A stretch of 64,000 nucleotides of DNA from Sphingorhabdus sp. EL138. Lineage in GTDB: Bacteria > Pseudomonadota > Alphaproteobacteria > Sphingomonadales > Sphingomonadaceae. Of this stretch, positions 36,543-46,142 are shown piece by piece (positions within the stretch are counted from its first letter, which is position 1; each line of letters starts with the position of its first letter). The stretch lies in contig NZ_OGVD01000004.1 of the NCBI RefSeq assembly GCF_900258045.1, forward strand, positions 806,001 to 870,000, in the 5' to 3' direction. The position numbers and the translations under genes were made by a program. Below the pieces are notes generated by a model. It made no database searches. It was not told the origin of the DNA and saw nothing but the letters and a program-made list of their open reading frames with translations.

Positions 36543-37481
36543 ATGAACGAAATTACGAAAATCCCGCCGCCATCAGGAAAACCCGTTCGCCAGCGCAAGC
36601 CGGACTGGATACGCGTCAAAGCACCAATGGGTAAAGGCTTTGAAGAAACCCGCAAATTGATGCGGGAGCATAAGCTGAACACCGTTTGTGAAGAGGCCGC
36701 TTGCCCGAATATCGGCGAATGCTGGACCAAGAAACATGCGACGGTGATGATCCTGGGCGATGTTTGTACGCGGGCCTGTGCTTTTTGCAATGTGAAGACT
36801 GGCATGCCGATGCCGGTTGATCCGTTGGAACCACAGCATACCGCTGATGCAGCAGCGAAACTGGGGCTAGAGCATATTGTGATCACGTCGGTGGATCGTG
36901 ATGATCTGCCCGATGGTGGTGCCAGTCAATTTGTCAAAGTCATAGAGGCGCTGCGCCGGACAACGCCGGATACCACGATAGAGATTTTGACACCGGATTT
37001 CCGCAACAAGGCGGATGCTGCTGTTGAAGCCATCGTCGCTGCGCGGCCGGACGTCTACAACCACAATCTGGAAACGGTACCCCGGCTTTATCCCAATATC
37101 CGTCCCGGCGCGCGCTATTATGCCTCGCTGCGCCTGCTTGAGCAGGTCAAGCGTCTGGATCCTTCTATCTTCACCAAATCCGGGATCATGCTGGGTCTGA
37201 GTGAACAAAGGCTGGAAGTGCATCAGGTCATGGATGATATGCGGTCCGCAGACATCGATTTTCTGACCATGGGACAATATCTGCAGCCAACGCCCAAGCA
37301 TGTAAAGGTGGATGAGTTCATTAAGCCGCAGGCTTTTGAAGCCTATGCGTCCATTGCCCGGGCCAAGGGCTTCCTGCTCGTCGCTTCCAGCCCGTTGACC
37401 CGCTCCAGCTACCATGCTGGTGATGATTTTGCCAAAATGCGTCAGGCGCGTGAGGAAAAGCTAGCCCGTGCCGGCGCATAG
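36543..37481 (+). CDS. lipA: Lipoyl synthase
   Basis: Radical-SAM enzyme that inserts two sulfurs into octanoyl chains on lipoyl domains. It carries both cysteine clusters: the auxiliary one ([12 protein letters not shown]) and the radical SAM CxxxCxxC in [10 protein letters not shown]. The C-terminal [10 protein letters not shown] and [15 protein letters not shown] are family signatures. ATG 36543 gives 312 residues; a TTG three codons upstream is less likely. It serves the PdhB lipoyl domain at 9.3 kb and the E2 subunits elsewhere. lipA overlaps the next gene by 14 bases. Confidence 0.97.
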   Translation: MNEITKIPPPSGKPVRQRKPDWIRVKAPMGKGFEETRKLMREHKLNTVCEEAACPNIGECWTKKHATVMILGDVCTRACAFCNVKTGMPMPVDPLEPQHTADAAAKLGLEHIVITSVDRDDLPDGGASQFVKVIEALRRTTPDTTIEILTPDFRNKADAAVEAIVAARPDVYNHNLETVPRLYPNIRPGARYYASLRLLEQVKRLDPSIFTKSGIMLGLSEQRLEVHQVMDDMRSADIDFLTMGQYLQPTPKHVKVDEFIKPQAFEAYASIARAKGFLLVASSPLTRSSYHAGDDFAKMRQAREEKLARAGA

Positions 37482-37956
37482 GGAGACCCGCGAACTTCCT
37501 CACAGCGCCGCGCAGATGTACGCGCTGGTGGCGGATGTCGGGCGTTATGAAGAATTTCTGCCCTGGGTCGTGGGCACGCGGGTTCGTTCAGACAGCGATA
37601 CCGAAATGGTTGCTGATGTGATTGTCGGTTTCAAAGGATTGCGCGAGCAATTTACATCCCGCGTGGTCAAAAGCGCTACTGACCGGACCATTGAAGTGGA
37701 CTATCTCGATGGGCCGTTGAAACAGCTTCACAATGAATGGGTTTTTCGCGAAAGGGACGGCGGCGGCAGTTATGTCGACTTTTATGTCGCCTTCACTTTC
37801 AAAAACAGGATGTTTGAAAAGCTCGCCGGACAGATGTTTGCCAAAGCCTTGCACAAAATGACCAGCGCATTTGTTGAACGTGCTGAAGAGGTCTACGGTA
37901 GTAACTATTCAGATGTGTCCGGCAACAACAGTTCCAGCGCAACCAGCACGGCTTGA
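37468..37956 (+). CDS. COQ10/RatA-family START-like lipid-binding protein
   Basis: A 162-residue polyketide-cyclase/START-like protein of the COQ10/RatA group. Typical sequence is [20 protein letters not shown] followed by [20 protein letters not shown] and [12 protein letters not shown]10 proteins bind ubiquinone and support respiration; RatA was reported as an inhibitor of ribosome assembly, but the COQ10 assignment fits better beside lipA in alphaproteobacteria. The start is a GTG inside the end of lipA. Its last 52 bases overlap convergently with the PncC gene. Confidence 0.9.
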   Translation: MPAHRETRELPHSAAQMYALVADVGRYEEFLPWVVGTRVRSDSDTEMVADVIVGFKGLREQFTSRVVKSATDRTIEVDYLDGPLKQLHNEWVFRERDGGGSYVDFYVAFTFKNRMFEKLAGQMFAKALHKMTSAFVERAEEVYGSNYSDVSGNNSSSATSTA

Positions 37957-38420
37957 AGGCGGATATCTGCACGGCTTTTGTCGGCACCGAAATCGTGGCG
38001 GTCGGCGACGACATCATCAATGCTTTTTCCCTTTTCCGCCTTGGCAAAGACAACGGTTCCAACCGGTTTTTTCTCTGTTCCACCGCCCGGACCGGCTACT
38101 CCGGTGATCGCTACAGCGACATCACAACCGGATTTTTCCAGTGCACCTCTAGCCATGCCCCAGGCCACGGCAATGGATACCGCACCAAATGTCTCTAGCA
38201 AATCATCGCTGACATCCAGTAAACTCTGCTTTGCTTCATTTGAATATGTATTGAAACCACAGTCGAAAACGTCACTGCTTCCGGCGATTTCGGTGAGGGC
38301 CGCCGCAACAAGCCCGCCCGTACAGCTTTCCGCAACGGCGATACGCCGGCCAGCTTTGCGATTGGCATCAACAACCTGGTTCGCCAAAGTGACGAGTTCT
38401 TCTGGCAATAGATTTTGCAT
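37905..38420 (-). CDS. pncC: CinA C-terminal-type nicotinamide-nucleotide amidase (PncC)
   Basis: A 171-residue stand-alone CinA C-terminal domain. Family motifs are VAESCTGGLVAAALTEIAGSS split by the loop, FNTYSNEAKQ, and TGVAGPGGGTEKKPVGTV. These enzymes deamidate nicotinamide mononucleotide in pyridine-nucleotide salvage. The 3' end overlaps the convergent COQ10-like gene by 52 bases. A small secreted protein gene precedes it by 14 bases on the same strand, so ispDF, that gene and pncC may form one transcript. Confidence 0.93.
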   Translation of the reverse strand: MQNLLPEELVTLANQVVDANRKAGRRIAVAESCTGGLVAAALTEIAGSSDVFDCGFNTYSNEAKQSLLDVSDDLLETFGAVSIAVAWGMARGALEKSGCDVAVAITGVAGPGGGTEKKPVGTVVFAKAEKGKSIDDVVADRHDFGADKSRADIRLQAVLVALELLLPDTSE

Positions 38421-38434
38421 GGCGTTCCGCTAGC

Positions 38435-38965
38435 CTATTCCGAAGGTGCTTTGCAAATGTTGAAGGGGTCTTTTCTACCTTCCTTGTCATCATTGCTGCC
38501 CAGCTGCGCCAACATCACGGTCAAACTGGCCAGATTTGCAACTGGCATGGGTTCCAGCAAGCCATAAACTTTGTCGATTGTGGCACAGTCTTTGGATTTG
38601 ACTTCCTGTGCCAGCATTGTGGGAATCATTGCATCTACAAACGGACGCATGGCATCCATTTCGATATTTTCCGGTAAATCCTGACCCGCTATCAACCCAA
38701 TGGCTGCGCTTGCTTCGGGCCAAGCTTCTTGCGAAGCTGTTTCATATCTTTGCATCTGTTCAGAATCGACCTGAAGCAATGCAGCAGAAGCGGGCAGGGT
38801 GTTTGCACATTTGGTTCTGACCGCACCCAAGGCACCAGGCAATATGTAAGTTATGAGAGACTCCGCCGTTTCCGCTGGCATACATTGTTTTGTCTCTGCG
38901 GCCTGCGCCGAGGTTGCACTTAACAGCGCGATTGCAGCCGATGCGGCTGAAATTTTTCTGAACAT
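38435..38965 (-). CDS. Exported protein of unknown family
   Basis: A 176-residue protein with a clear signal peptide (about residues 1-22, ending AQA) and a helical, four-cysteine mature part. No motif is recognised. The cysteines (in KQCMPAE, TKCANT, KDCATID and NICKAP) suggest two disulfides in the periplasm. The gene lies 5 bases after ispDF and 14 bases before pncC, so it is within an operon of intracellular metabolic genes despite being exported. Function unknown. Confidence 0.75.
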   Translation of the reverse strand: MFRKISAASAAIALLSATSAQAAETKQCMPAETAESLITYILPGALGAVRTKCANTLPASAALLQVDSEQMQRYETASQEAWPEASAAIGLIAGQDLPENIEMDAMRPFVDAMIPTMLAQEVKSKDCATIDKVYGLLEPMPVANLASLTVMLAQLGSNDDKEGRKDPFNICKAPSE

Positions 38966-38970
38966 AACTC

Positions 38971-40146
38971 CTACTCCATCGTTATTGTAGCTATCGCCTG
39001 TGCCGCAATGCCTTCTCTGCGACCGGTAAAGCCCAGGCGTTCTGTCGTCGTCGCCTTGACGCTGACCTGATCGACAGAAACATCAAGCATTTTGGCAATA
39101 TTTTTACGCATGGCTTCCCGGTGGGGTTTGATTTTTGGTGCTTCACAAATCACAGTCATATCAACATTATTGATCCGGCCACCTTTCTGTTTGATGACCG
39201 ATGCTGCAAATTCGACAAATTTGTCAGAAGAGGCCCCGCGCCATTGCGGATCAGAGGGCGGAAAGTGATCGCCAACGTCACCCATTCCAGCTGCACCTAG
39301 CAGCGCATCCGTTAAAGCATGGAGAAGAACGTCTGCATCGCTATGTCCGGCCAGGCCTTTATCATGATCGATTTTGAGACCACCAAGCCAAAGCTCTTCG
39401 CCGGAAGCCAATTGATGAACGTCAAAACCCATTCCCGTACGAATTTGTGCCATATTTTCTTCCGATGATGCAGCAAAGTCAGATGCAGTGGTATATTTTT
39501 TCAGTGCTTCGTCGCCTTCGACAACAGCTATCTTATGGCCGGCAGCCCTAAAAACCTGAGCATCGTCGGTCGCTCCTTTTCCAGCGGGCCATATTGTGTG
39601 AGCTTTCACCAATTTATCAAAATCAAACGCTTGCGGGGTTTGCACCCGCCAGAGCTGGCTGCGATCAAGAGTATCTCCGGCATATTCACCGTCCAGATTT
39701 ATCGTTGTGTCAATCGTGGGAAGCACTGGAATCGCAGCAGCTTCAACTGTTAACGACCTGAGTAGCCGGTCTATTATGGTATCGGATAGATACGGTCTGG
39801 CGGCGTCGTGTATCAGCACATTTTTTGCGCCACCCGATGCAGCGATGGCCGACAAGCCGTTGCGGACGCTGTCTTGACGTGTTGCACCGCCAATAACGAC
39901 TTCATAGCCGGACAGGCCGACCATTGCTTCATCCAGTTGTTGTTCCTGGCCGGAGCCGATTACGATCCATATTTTGCTGATATCCGGATGATCGAGAAAG
40001 CTGGCTACGCTGTAGCGGATCATTGGCTGTCCATTGATCTGCGCATATTGCTTGGGCTGTCCCAATCCTGATCGAGCGCCTTGGCCGGCTGCAACAATCA
40101 GGGCATGGTTTTGTTGGCTGGAGACGCTAGAATCACTCATTATCAT
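38971..40146 (-). CDS. ispDF: Bifunctional IspD/IspF of the MEP isoprenoid pathway
   Basis: A 391-residue fusion. Residues about 13-225 are IspD (2-C-methyl-D-erythritol 4-phosphate cytidylyltransferase): GQGARSGLGQPKQY and NVLIHDAARPYLSD. Residues about 232-391 are IspF (2C-methyl-D-erythritol 2,4-cyclodiphosphate synthase): GMGFDVHQLASGEELWLGG with Asp/His metal ligands and HSDADVLLHALTDALLG. The two catalyse non-adjacent steps (IspE lies between). The fusion is common in alpha- and epsilonproteobacteria. It is divergent from dusB across a 73-base gap. Confidence 0.97.
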   Translation of the reverse strand: MIMSDSSVSSQQNHALIVAAGQGARSGLGQPKQYAQINGQPMIRYSVASFLDHPDISKIWIVIGSGQEQQLDEAMVGLSGYEVVIGGATRQDSVRNGLSAIAASGGAKNVLIHDAARPYLSDTIIDRLLRSLTVEAAAIPVLPTIDTTINLDGEYAGDTLDRSQLWRVQTPQAFDFDKLVKAHTIWPAGKGATDDAQVFRAAGHKIAVVEGDEALKKYTTASDFAASSEENMAQIRTGMGFDVHQLASGEELWLGGLKIDHDKGLAGHSDADVLLHALTDALLGAAGMGDVGDHFPPSDPQWRGASSDKFVEFAASVIKQKGGRINNVDMTVICEAPKIKPHREAMRKNIAKMLDVSVDQVSVKATTTERLGFTGRREGIAAQAIATITME

Positions 40147-40219
40147 TGACCTAGCCCAGTCCTTTCTTGCCTGCCAGCCGCTTTGACGATAAAGGCTGCT
40201 TAAATTTTAGGCATATGAC

Positions 40220-41215
40220 ATGACATTGAAACCCATCTCGATTGATAAAATCACGATTGACAGTCCGGTATTGCTGGCGCCGATGACCGGCGTGACTGAT
40301 CTGCCGTTCCGCAAGCTGGTGCGGCGTTTCGGGTCTGGTTTGAACGTGACCGAAATGATTGCCAGCCAGGCGATGATCCGCGAAACGCGTCAATCTTTGC
40401 AGAAATGTGCGTGGGACCCGACTGAGGAACCAGTATCGATGCAGCTAGCAGGCTGCTCGCCCGACGCGATGGCTGAAGCGGCCAAGCTTAATGAAGATCG
40501 TGGCGCTCAGATTATCGACATTAATATGGGCTGCCCAGTCAAAAAGGTCGTGAACGGGGATGCCGGTTCTGCATTGATGAGGGACCTGCCGCTTGCAGCT
40601 GCACTGATTAAGGCCACGGTGAAAGCTGTGAATGTACCGGTCACGGTAAAAATGCGGATGGGTTGGGACCATAACAGCCTGAATGCGCCGGAACTGGCTC
40701 ATATTGCCGAGGACCTGGGTGCGAAGATGATTACAGTTCATGGCCGGACGCGGTGTCAGATGTACAAAGGCAGCGCGGACTGGACTTTTGTCAGGCAGGT
40801 TAAAGAGGCTGTGTCGGTCCCTGTAATCGTCAACGGTGATATCTGTACCATTGACGATTGCGAACAAGCTCTCGCACAAAGCGGGGCTGACGGCCTGATG
40901 ATCGGCCGCGGTGCCTATGGTAAGCCATGGCTGCTGGGGCAAGTGATGCACTGGTTTGAGCATGGCACAACGCTGCCTGATCCCAATCTGCAAGCCCAAT
41001 ATGCGGTCCTTGAGGAACATTACCGCGCCATGCTGGACCTTTATGGCGAAGATATTGGCGTCAAAGTCGCGCGCAAGCATATCGGTTGGTACACCAAGGG
41101 CCTGCCCGGATCCGCTGAATTCCGGAACCAGGCCAACAAGGAAATGGACGCGTCAAAAGTGCTTGCGATGCTGCAGGATTTTTATGCGCCCTGGCTCGAC
41201 AAAGCGGCGGCCTGA
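40220..41215 (+). CDS. dusB: tRNA-dihydrouridine synthase (DusB/NifR3)
   Basis: A 331-residue FMN-dependent enzyme reducing uridines in tRNA D-loops. Residues 19-23 begin the FMN-binding APMTGVTD; the catalytic cysteine is Cys105 in [22 protein letters not shown] and the phosphate-binding [16 protein letters not shown] complete the TIM barrel. The gene precedes ntrB with a one-base overlap (TGATG), the classic nifR3-ntrB-ntrC order of alphaproteobacteria. Confidence 0.96.
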   Translation: MTLKPISIDKITIDSPVLLAPMTGVTDLPFRKLVRRFGSGLNVTEMIASQAMIRETRQSLQKCAWDPTEEPVSMQLAGCSPDAMAEAAKLNEDRGAQIIDINMGCPVKKVVNGDAGSALMRDLPLAAALIKATVKAVNVPVTVKMRMGWDHNSLNAPELAHIAEDLGAKMITVHGRTRCQMYKGSADWTFVRQVKEAVSVPVIVNGDICTIDDCEQALAQSGADGLMIGRGAYGKPWLLGQVMHWFEHGTTLPDPNLQAQYAVLEEHYRAMLDLYGEDIGVKVARKHIGWYTKGLPGSAEFRNQANKEMDASKVLAMLQDFYAPWLDKAAA

Positions 41216-42288
41216 TGACTGGATTGCCGTCGGCGGAACAGATTTTTGTCGCACTGCCGGACGCCCTGCTGATTATTGATGAAAATCATGAAATTGCCAA
41301 AGTAAACCCGGTCGCGGAGCATTTTTTCGGGCAAAGCGCGAAGCATCTCATCGGCGATCATATCTCCAACCAGCTTCAATTTGAAGATGACCGTTTGGTC
41401 AACGCCCTGACGGACAAGGATGCTAATGTTGCGGCCCGTCGTGTTGCTGTTACCCTGAAGGGGAGGCAGGCGGGACTGGTGAATTTTGATATTCATAGCA
41501 TACCTGCTGACCAGCGTTGGCGAATCGTTTCCATTGCGCCGCTGCCGACCGATGGACCGGTGATTGAACAGCAACAAGGTGAGCAGGATCAATTCTCGGT
41601 GCGAGCGCCAGATATATTGGGGCATGAGATCAAAAATCCGCTGGCTGCCATAAAGGGGGCGGCGCAACTTCTCGATCGTTCGATTGACCAGGATCAAAGA
41701 ACATTGACGCACATGATAAAAGGCGAGGTTGAACGGATCGCCAAACTGCTGGACCGGATGCAAAGTCTCTCGACGAACCAGCCTGCCAAACTGGAGCCGG
41801 TGAACGTTCATTCACTGATTGATCGCGCTCGTCAGTCGATTGAGACCGCACGGAATGGCGATCTGAAAATTGGCGACCAGTTTGATCCCTCATTGCCGGA
41901 GGTGTTGGTGGATCCGGACGCATTGATGCAGATCCTAACCAATCTTCTGGCCAATGCAGTGGACGCTACCAAAGATCTGGAACAGCCGGATATCCGGGTT
42001 ATCACACGCTATAGTTTTGGCGCATCGCTCTCGGTTCATGGCTCCAATCAGATGGTGCGCCTTCCTGTGGAAATCATTGTCCGGGATAACGGGCCTGGCG
42101 TTCCCCCGGAACTCGAACGTGATATTTTCTCACCATTTGTATCAACAAAAAAGGAAGGGCAGGGACTTGGCTTGGCTCTTGTTCGCAAATTGATCAACGA
42201 TATGAACGGACGTGTTAGATATGAGCGTTCGGGTAGTGCAAAGCATACACAATTCGTTCTGTTTTTGCCGATAGCCACCGAAGGATAA
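41215..42288 (+). CDS. ntrB: Nitrogen-regulation sensor kinase NtrB (GlnL)
   Basis: A 357-residue cytoplasmic histidine kinase that, under control by PII, phosphorylates or dephosphorylates NtrC according to nitrogen status. An N-terminal PAS domain (about residues 8-110) is followed by the H-box HEIKNPLAAIKGAAQLL with phosphoacceptor His137. The ATPase domain is complete: ILTNLLANAVDAT (N box), VRDNGPGVPPE (G1), and KEGQGLGLALVRKL (G2). No transmembrane segment is present, as expected. It is translationally coupled to dusB and ntrC starts 3 bases after. Confidence 0.95.
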   Translation: MTGLPSAEQIFVALPDALLIIDENHEIAKVNPVAEHFFGQSAKHLIGDHISNQLQFEDDRLVNALTDKDANVAARRVAVTLKGRQAGLVNFDIHSIPADQRWRIVSIAPLPTDGPVIEQQQGEQDQFSVRAPDILGHEIKNPLAAIKGAAQLLDRSIDQDQRTLTHMIKGEVERIAKLLDRMQSLSTNQPAKLEPVNVHSLIDRARQSIETARNGDLKIGDQFDPSLPEVLVDPDALMQILTNLLANAVDATKDLEQPDIRVITRYSFGASLSVHGSNQMVRLPVEIIVRDNGPGVPPELERDIFSPFVSTKKEGQGLGLALVRKLINDMNGRVRYERSGSAKHTQFVLFLPIATEG

Positions 42289-42291
42289 CTG

Positions 42292-43710
42292 ATGGTCAAG
42301 CAAACCGTATTACTCGTTGAAGATGACCCTTCCGTCAGTCACATTATTTCAACCGCACTAAAGGCGGAAGGTATGGCAGTGGACAGCTGCAAGACTGTGT
42401 CCGACCGTGATGCACTGTTGGCCAGTGGCAAATATGATCTGCTTATAACCGACGTCGGTTTGGGTGAAGAAGACGGTATCGCTACTCTGGACGCAGTCAG
42501 CGCCCGTGATCCCGACTTGCCGGTCATTGTTATATCTGCACAGAATACGCTAAATACGGCTGTCAGGGCCTCGGAAACTGGTGCTTTTGAGTATTTCCCT
42601 AAACCCTTCGATCTCGATGAACTGGTCGAAGTTGTACAGCAGGCAATGAAGCCACCCAGCGAGGGACGTCTTGTCGACACCATGGAGGAGGACAACCTTC
42701 CCCTAGTCGGGCGCAGCCAGGCGATGCAGGAAGTATACCGGATGATTGCGCGCTTGTTACGCAATGACTTGTCCGTTTTGATACTTGGAGAATCCGGCAC
42801 CGGCAAAGAACTGGTTGCAGAAGCGATCCACAATCTGGGTCATCGCAAGGCAGGGCCTTTCATAGCCGTCAATATGGCGGCGATCCCCACTGATCTGATT
42901 GAAGCCGAACTGTTCGGTCATGAAAAAGGCGCTTTTACCGGCGCGGTTAGCAGCGCAGCCGGCAAGTTCGAGCAGGCACAGGGCGGTACGTTATTTCTCG
43001 ATGAAATTGGCGATATGCCGATGCACGCGCAGACACGATTATTGCGCGCCCTGCAATCCGGTGAAATTAACCGCGTCGGCGGTAAGGGGCTGATTAAACT
43101 GGATGTTCGCATTGTCGCGGCGACCAATCAGGATTTTGTAAATCTGATTGAGGAGGGTAAATTCCGTGAAGACCTTTACTACCGGATCAATGTTGTCCCA
43201 ATTGAGCTGCCACCTCTAAGAGACCGTGCCAGCGATATTCCGGCATTGGCGAAACATTTCCTTAATCTGGCAGCATCCGAAGGACTGCCAAAGAAGGTGC
43301 TGACAGACGACGGTTTGGAACTACTCTCCCGTCAGGGTTGGCGCGGTAATGTCCGGGAGCTGAAAAACCTCATCTATCGACTTGTTGTAACAGCGCGCGA
43401 GGAAGAATTATCGGAAACGGCGATACGGCAGATTCTTCAGTCACAGCAGGGGGAGGAGCATAACCAGTCCCTTGAACATAGTTTTGCAGATCAGGTGAAA
43501 TCGATTGTCGGTGATCTGTTGCTTGATAAAGAAGATGGCAATTCTCTTTACACCAAGGCCTTGGAAAAATTCGAGCGACCAATGCTTGAGGAAATATTGC
43601 GCAAGGCCAACGGCAATCAGATAAAAGCTGCCAATATACTGGGTATAAATCGCAACACGTTGCGGAAAAAATTGACGGAATATGAGATTGATCCAGCGCA
43701 ATCGCGGTAG
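42292..43710 (+). CDS. ntrC: Nitrogen-regulation response regulator NtrC
   Basis: A 472-residue sigma-54 activator. The receiver domain has phosphoacceptor Asp54 (LLITDVGLGE). The AAA+ domain carries Walker A GESGTGKE, the sigma-54 contact loop GAFTGA, and LFLDEIGDMP. The C-terminal Fis-type HTH is IKAANILGINRNTLRKKL. It activates genes for nitrogen assimilation when phosphorylated by NtrB. The intact GAFTGA provides a direct contrast to NtrX further down the operon. Confidence 0.96.
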   Translation: MVKQTVLLVEDDPSVSHIISTALKAEGMAVDSCKTVSDRDALLASGKYDLLITDVGLGEEDGIATLDAVSARDPDLPVIVISAQNTLNTAVRASETGAFEYFPKPFDLDELVEVVQQAMKPPSEGRLVDTMEEDNLPLVGRSQAMQEVYRMIARLLRNDLSVLILGESGTGKELVAEAIHNLGHRKAGPFIAVNMAAIPTDLIEAELFGHEKGAFTGAVSSAAGKFEQAQGGTLFLDEIGDMPMHAQTRLLRALQSGEINRVGGKGLIKLDVRIVAATNQDFVNLIEEGKFREDLYYRINVVPIELPPLRDRASDIPALAKHFLNLAASEGLPKKVLTDDGLELLSRQGWRGNVRELKNLIYRLVVTAREEELSETAIRQILQSQQGEEHNQSLEHSFADQVKSIVGDLLLDKEDGNSLYTKALEKFERPMLEEILRKANGNQIKAANILGINRNTLRKKLTEYEIDPAQSR

Positions 43711-43793
43711 AATGATCGGATCACACGTCAAATCGTGACATATTTGTTTCATTAGTGCTGTTTTTACAACGAAACTGTTGTATTAGAGGCACA

Positions 43794-46130
43794 ATGAACG
43801 CTCCGCAGGCCCCTATTGAAAAGCGAACACCTGTTTGGTTGCGCCGTTTATCGCTTCTCTCTGAAGATGATAAAGCGATGAAGCGTGTAGAATGGGCTGC
43901 CATTTTTCTGTTTCTGGTTACCGCAGGCGGTAGCTACTTTCTATTGAGTTCCCAATCAGGTCGGACTGATTTCATCTCACCTCCGCTCACGGCGGCATTG
44001 CTGGTGGCCAATCTTATCCCGGCAATTACGTTGCTGGTCCTACTCGGCCGTCGCATTGCAAAAGGCAGGGCAGCAAAATCTGCCACAGGTACCAGTGGTC
44101 GTCTGCATGTCCGTCTGGTCGCATTGTTCTCGCTGGTAGCCAGTGTGCCAATGTTGCTGGTGGTGATCTTTGCGTCACTGCTTTTCCAATATGGTGTGGA
44201 GTTCTGGTTTTCTGATCGCGCCCGTGGGATGTTGGAAAATGCCAATAGTCTGGCGCGTGGATATTATGATCAAAATCGCCGGGATGTCGGTACGGAGACG
44301 ATCACAATGGCCAGCGATTTACGCAGTTTTTTGGCGGAAAAGGGAATTGATCATCCTGAATTTGCCGAAAATTACTGGTTTCAGGTTGTGACCCGGAAAC
44401 TAAATGAATCTGCCATTATTCAATTTGGAGAGGATGGTGTCGCACGCACCGCCGCCGCGGTTAACCCAGATAATAGCGATGAAAACATCAAGATAACCGA
44501 ACAAGTCATCAATCAACTGATGGCCGGTGAGAATTATGTGGTTACCGCGAAAGTTAACAAGATCGAGGCCGTGACCCTTCTCGATCTGGACTCTCAGATC
44601 TTTTTATATGCTGCCCGTGACTCAGATATGCTGGCCCTTAGTCAGTGGGAAAAGGCACAATCTGTTCTGGCAGATTATGATAATTTGTTTACCCGATCCC
44701 GCAGTCTTCAATTGCAATTCAATATCGCCCTCTTTGTTGTATCCCTTTTCATTGTTGGTCTTGCACTTTGGATCGCGCTGGCAGTGGCGGATCGAATGGT
44801 GAGGCCGGTTGGCGAGCTGGTCCATGCCGCCAAGCGGATTACGGAAGGAGACTTGGCGTCCCGGGTACCTGCACCTTTTGAAAAGGATGAAATTGGTACG
44901 CTGGGCAGGGCCTTTAATCGCATGACAGAGCGGTTGGAAACCCAGACCACGGCATTACTGACCGCCAATGAACAGTTGGGAAGCAGGCGGGCTTTTATCG
45001 AAACAGTTCTGGAATCGGTTACGGCAGGGATCATCAGCTTGGACCAGACTGGAAAGGTCCAGCTCATAAATTCTCGCGCGCAGGCACTGCTGGCCAAGGA
45101 AAGTCAGGATTTGCTGGATAAACAAATATCGGACGTCGCGCCCGAATTCGCTGACCTAATTGGCGAAGGGATTGAGAATACCATTATCCAGTTTTCGTCC
45201 GGCAATGAAATCCGCACCCTGGAGGTGAAAATAGTTGGCGGGCAGTCAGGCCATGTCATTACTTTTGAAGATATTACGCAACGATTGCTGGACCAGCGCC
45301 GGGCTGCGTGGTCCGATGTGGCTCGCAGGATTGCGCATGAAATCAAAAACCCTCTTACACCGATCCAATTGGCGGCAGAGCGGCTACAGCGGCGCTTTGG
45401 CAAGAACGTTACTGAAGGCGGATCAATATTTTCGCAATTGACCGGAACAATTGTTCGCCAGGTTGGTGATTTGCGTAAGATTGTTGATGAATTTTCCTCT
45501 TTCGCACGAATGCCGAAGCCGGTTTTTCGTGAGGAAAATCTGATTGATATCGTTAAACAAGCAGTGTTTTTGCAAGAAGTCGCCCATTCCGCGATCAAAT
45601 TCCGTTTTGAATCGGATGACCAGAACCTGCCCTTGGTTTGTGATCGCAGACAACTGGGGCAAGCTCTAACTAACATCGTCAAAAATGCCGTAGAGGCGAT
45701 TGAACAAAAAGCGGATGCTGCGGATGACTTCTCGTTTGAAGATGGTGAGATATGCGTAAGCGTTCATCGAAAAGACGATGATGTAGAAGTTCAACTGGAC
45801 GACAATGGTATCGGATTGCCGGCAGAGCGCGAACGCATCGTCGAACCTTATATGACGACAAGGGAAAAGGGCACCGGGCTGGGCCTGGCGATTGTTAAAA
45901 AGATAATCGAGGAACATTTCGGCACCATCGCCTTTACCGATTCATGCGCCGCGGAACAGGGAAGCGGTACACGTGTGACCATAGCTTTCAATCCGGCAAA
46001 GCTGACGCGCCTGAGTGAGAGCTTTACCGCACGAAGTACAGAGACGGAAATGCCGGATAGCGTTGGGAAAAAGCGCACCAGCCCTGATGGCGAACGTCTA
46101 CCACAAACTGATAAACTACCCCCAATTTAG
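43794..46130 (+). CDS. ntrY: Membrane sensor histidine kinase NtrY
   Basis: A 778-residue transmembrane kinase, partner of NtrX. There are about four membrane helices within residues 35-340 (the last FNIALFVVSLFIVGLALWIA), a periplasmic or extracytoplasmic segment, HAMP, PAS, then the H-box RRIAHEIKNPLTPIQLAAER and a complete ATPase domain (GQALTNIVKNAVEA; LDDNGIGLPAE; KGTGLGLAIVKKI). ATG 43794 is preferred over a start at 43755, which would add 13 residues. In other alphaproteobacteria NtrYX affects nitrogen, redox and envelope physiology. The ntrX gene begins 12 bases downstream. Confidence 0.93.
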   Translation: MNAPQAPIEKRTPVWLRRLSLLSEDDKAMKRVEWAAIFLFLVTAGGSYFLLSSQSGRTDFISPPLTAALLVANLIPAITLLVLLGRRIAKGRAAKSATGTSGRLHVRLVALFSLVASVPMLLVVIFASLLFQYGVEFWFSDRARGMLENANSLARGYYDQNRRDVGTETITMASDLRSFLAEKGIDHPEFAENYWFQVVTRKLNESAIIQFGEDGVARTAAAVNPDNSDENIKITEQVINQLMAGENYVVTAKVNKIEAVTLLDLDSQIFLYAARDSDMLALSQWEKAQSVLADYDNLFTRSRSLQLQFNIALFVVSLFIVGLALWIALAVADRMVRPVGELVHAAKRITEGDLASRVPAPFEKDEIGTLGRAFNRMTERLETQTTALLTANEQLGSRRAFIETVLESVTAGIISLDQTGKVQLINSRAQALLAKESQDLLDKQISDVAPEFADLIGEGIENTIIQFSSGNEIRTLEVKIVGGQSGHVITFEDITQRLLDQRRAAWSDVARRIAHEIKNPLTPIQLAAERLQRRFGKNVTEGGSIFSQLTGTIVRQVGDLRKIVDEFSSFARMPKPVFREENLIDIVKQAVFLQEVAHSAIKFRFESDDQNLPLVCDRRQLGQALTNIVKNAVEAIEQKADAADDFSFEDGEICVSVHRKDDDVEVQLDDNGIGLPAERERIVEPYMTTREKGTGLGLAIVKKIIEEHFGTIAFTDSCAAEQGSGTRVTIAFNPAKLTRLSESFTARSTETEMPDSVGKKRTSPDGERLPQTDKLPPI

Positions 46131-46142
46131 AAGGTCGAAATA

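Noticed and set aside
41182-41811. A 209-codon minus-strand frame across dusB and ntrB
   Set aside because: Antisense to the nitrogen operon with no features of a protein.
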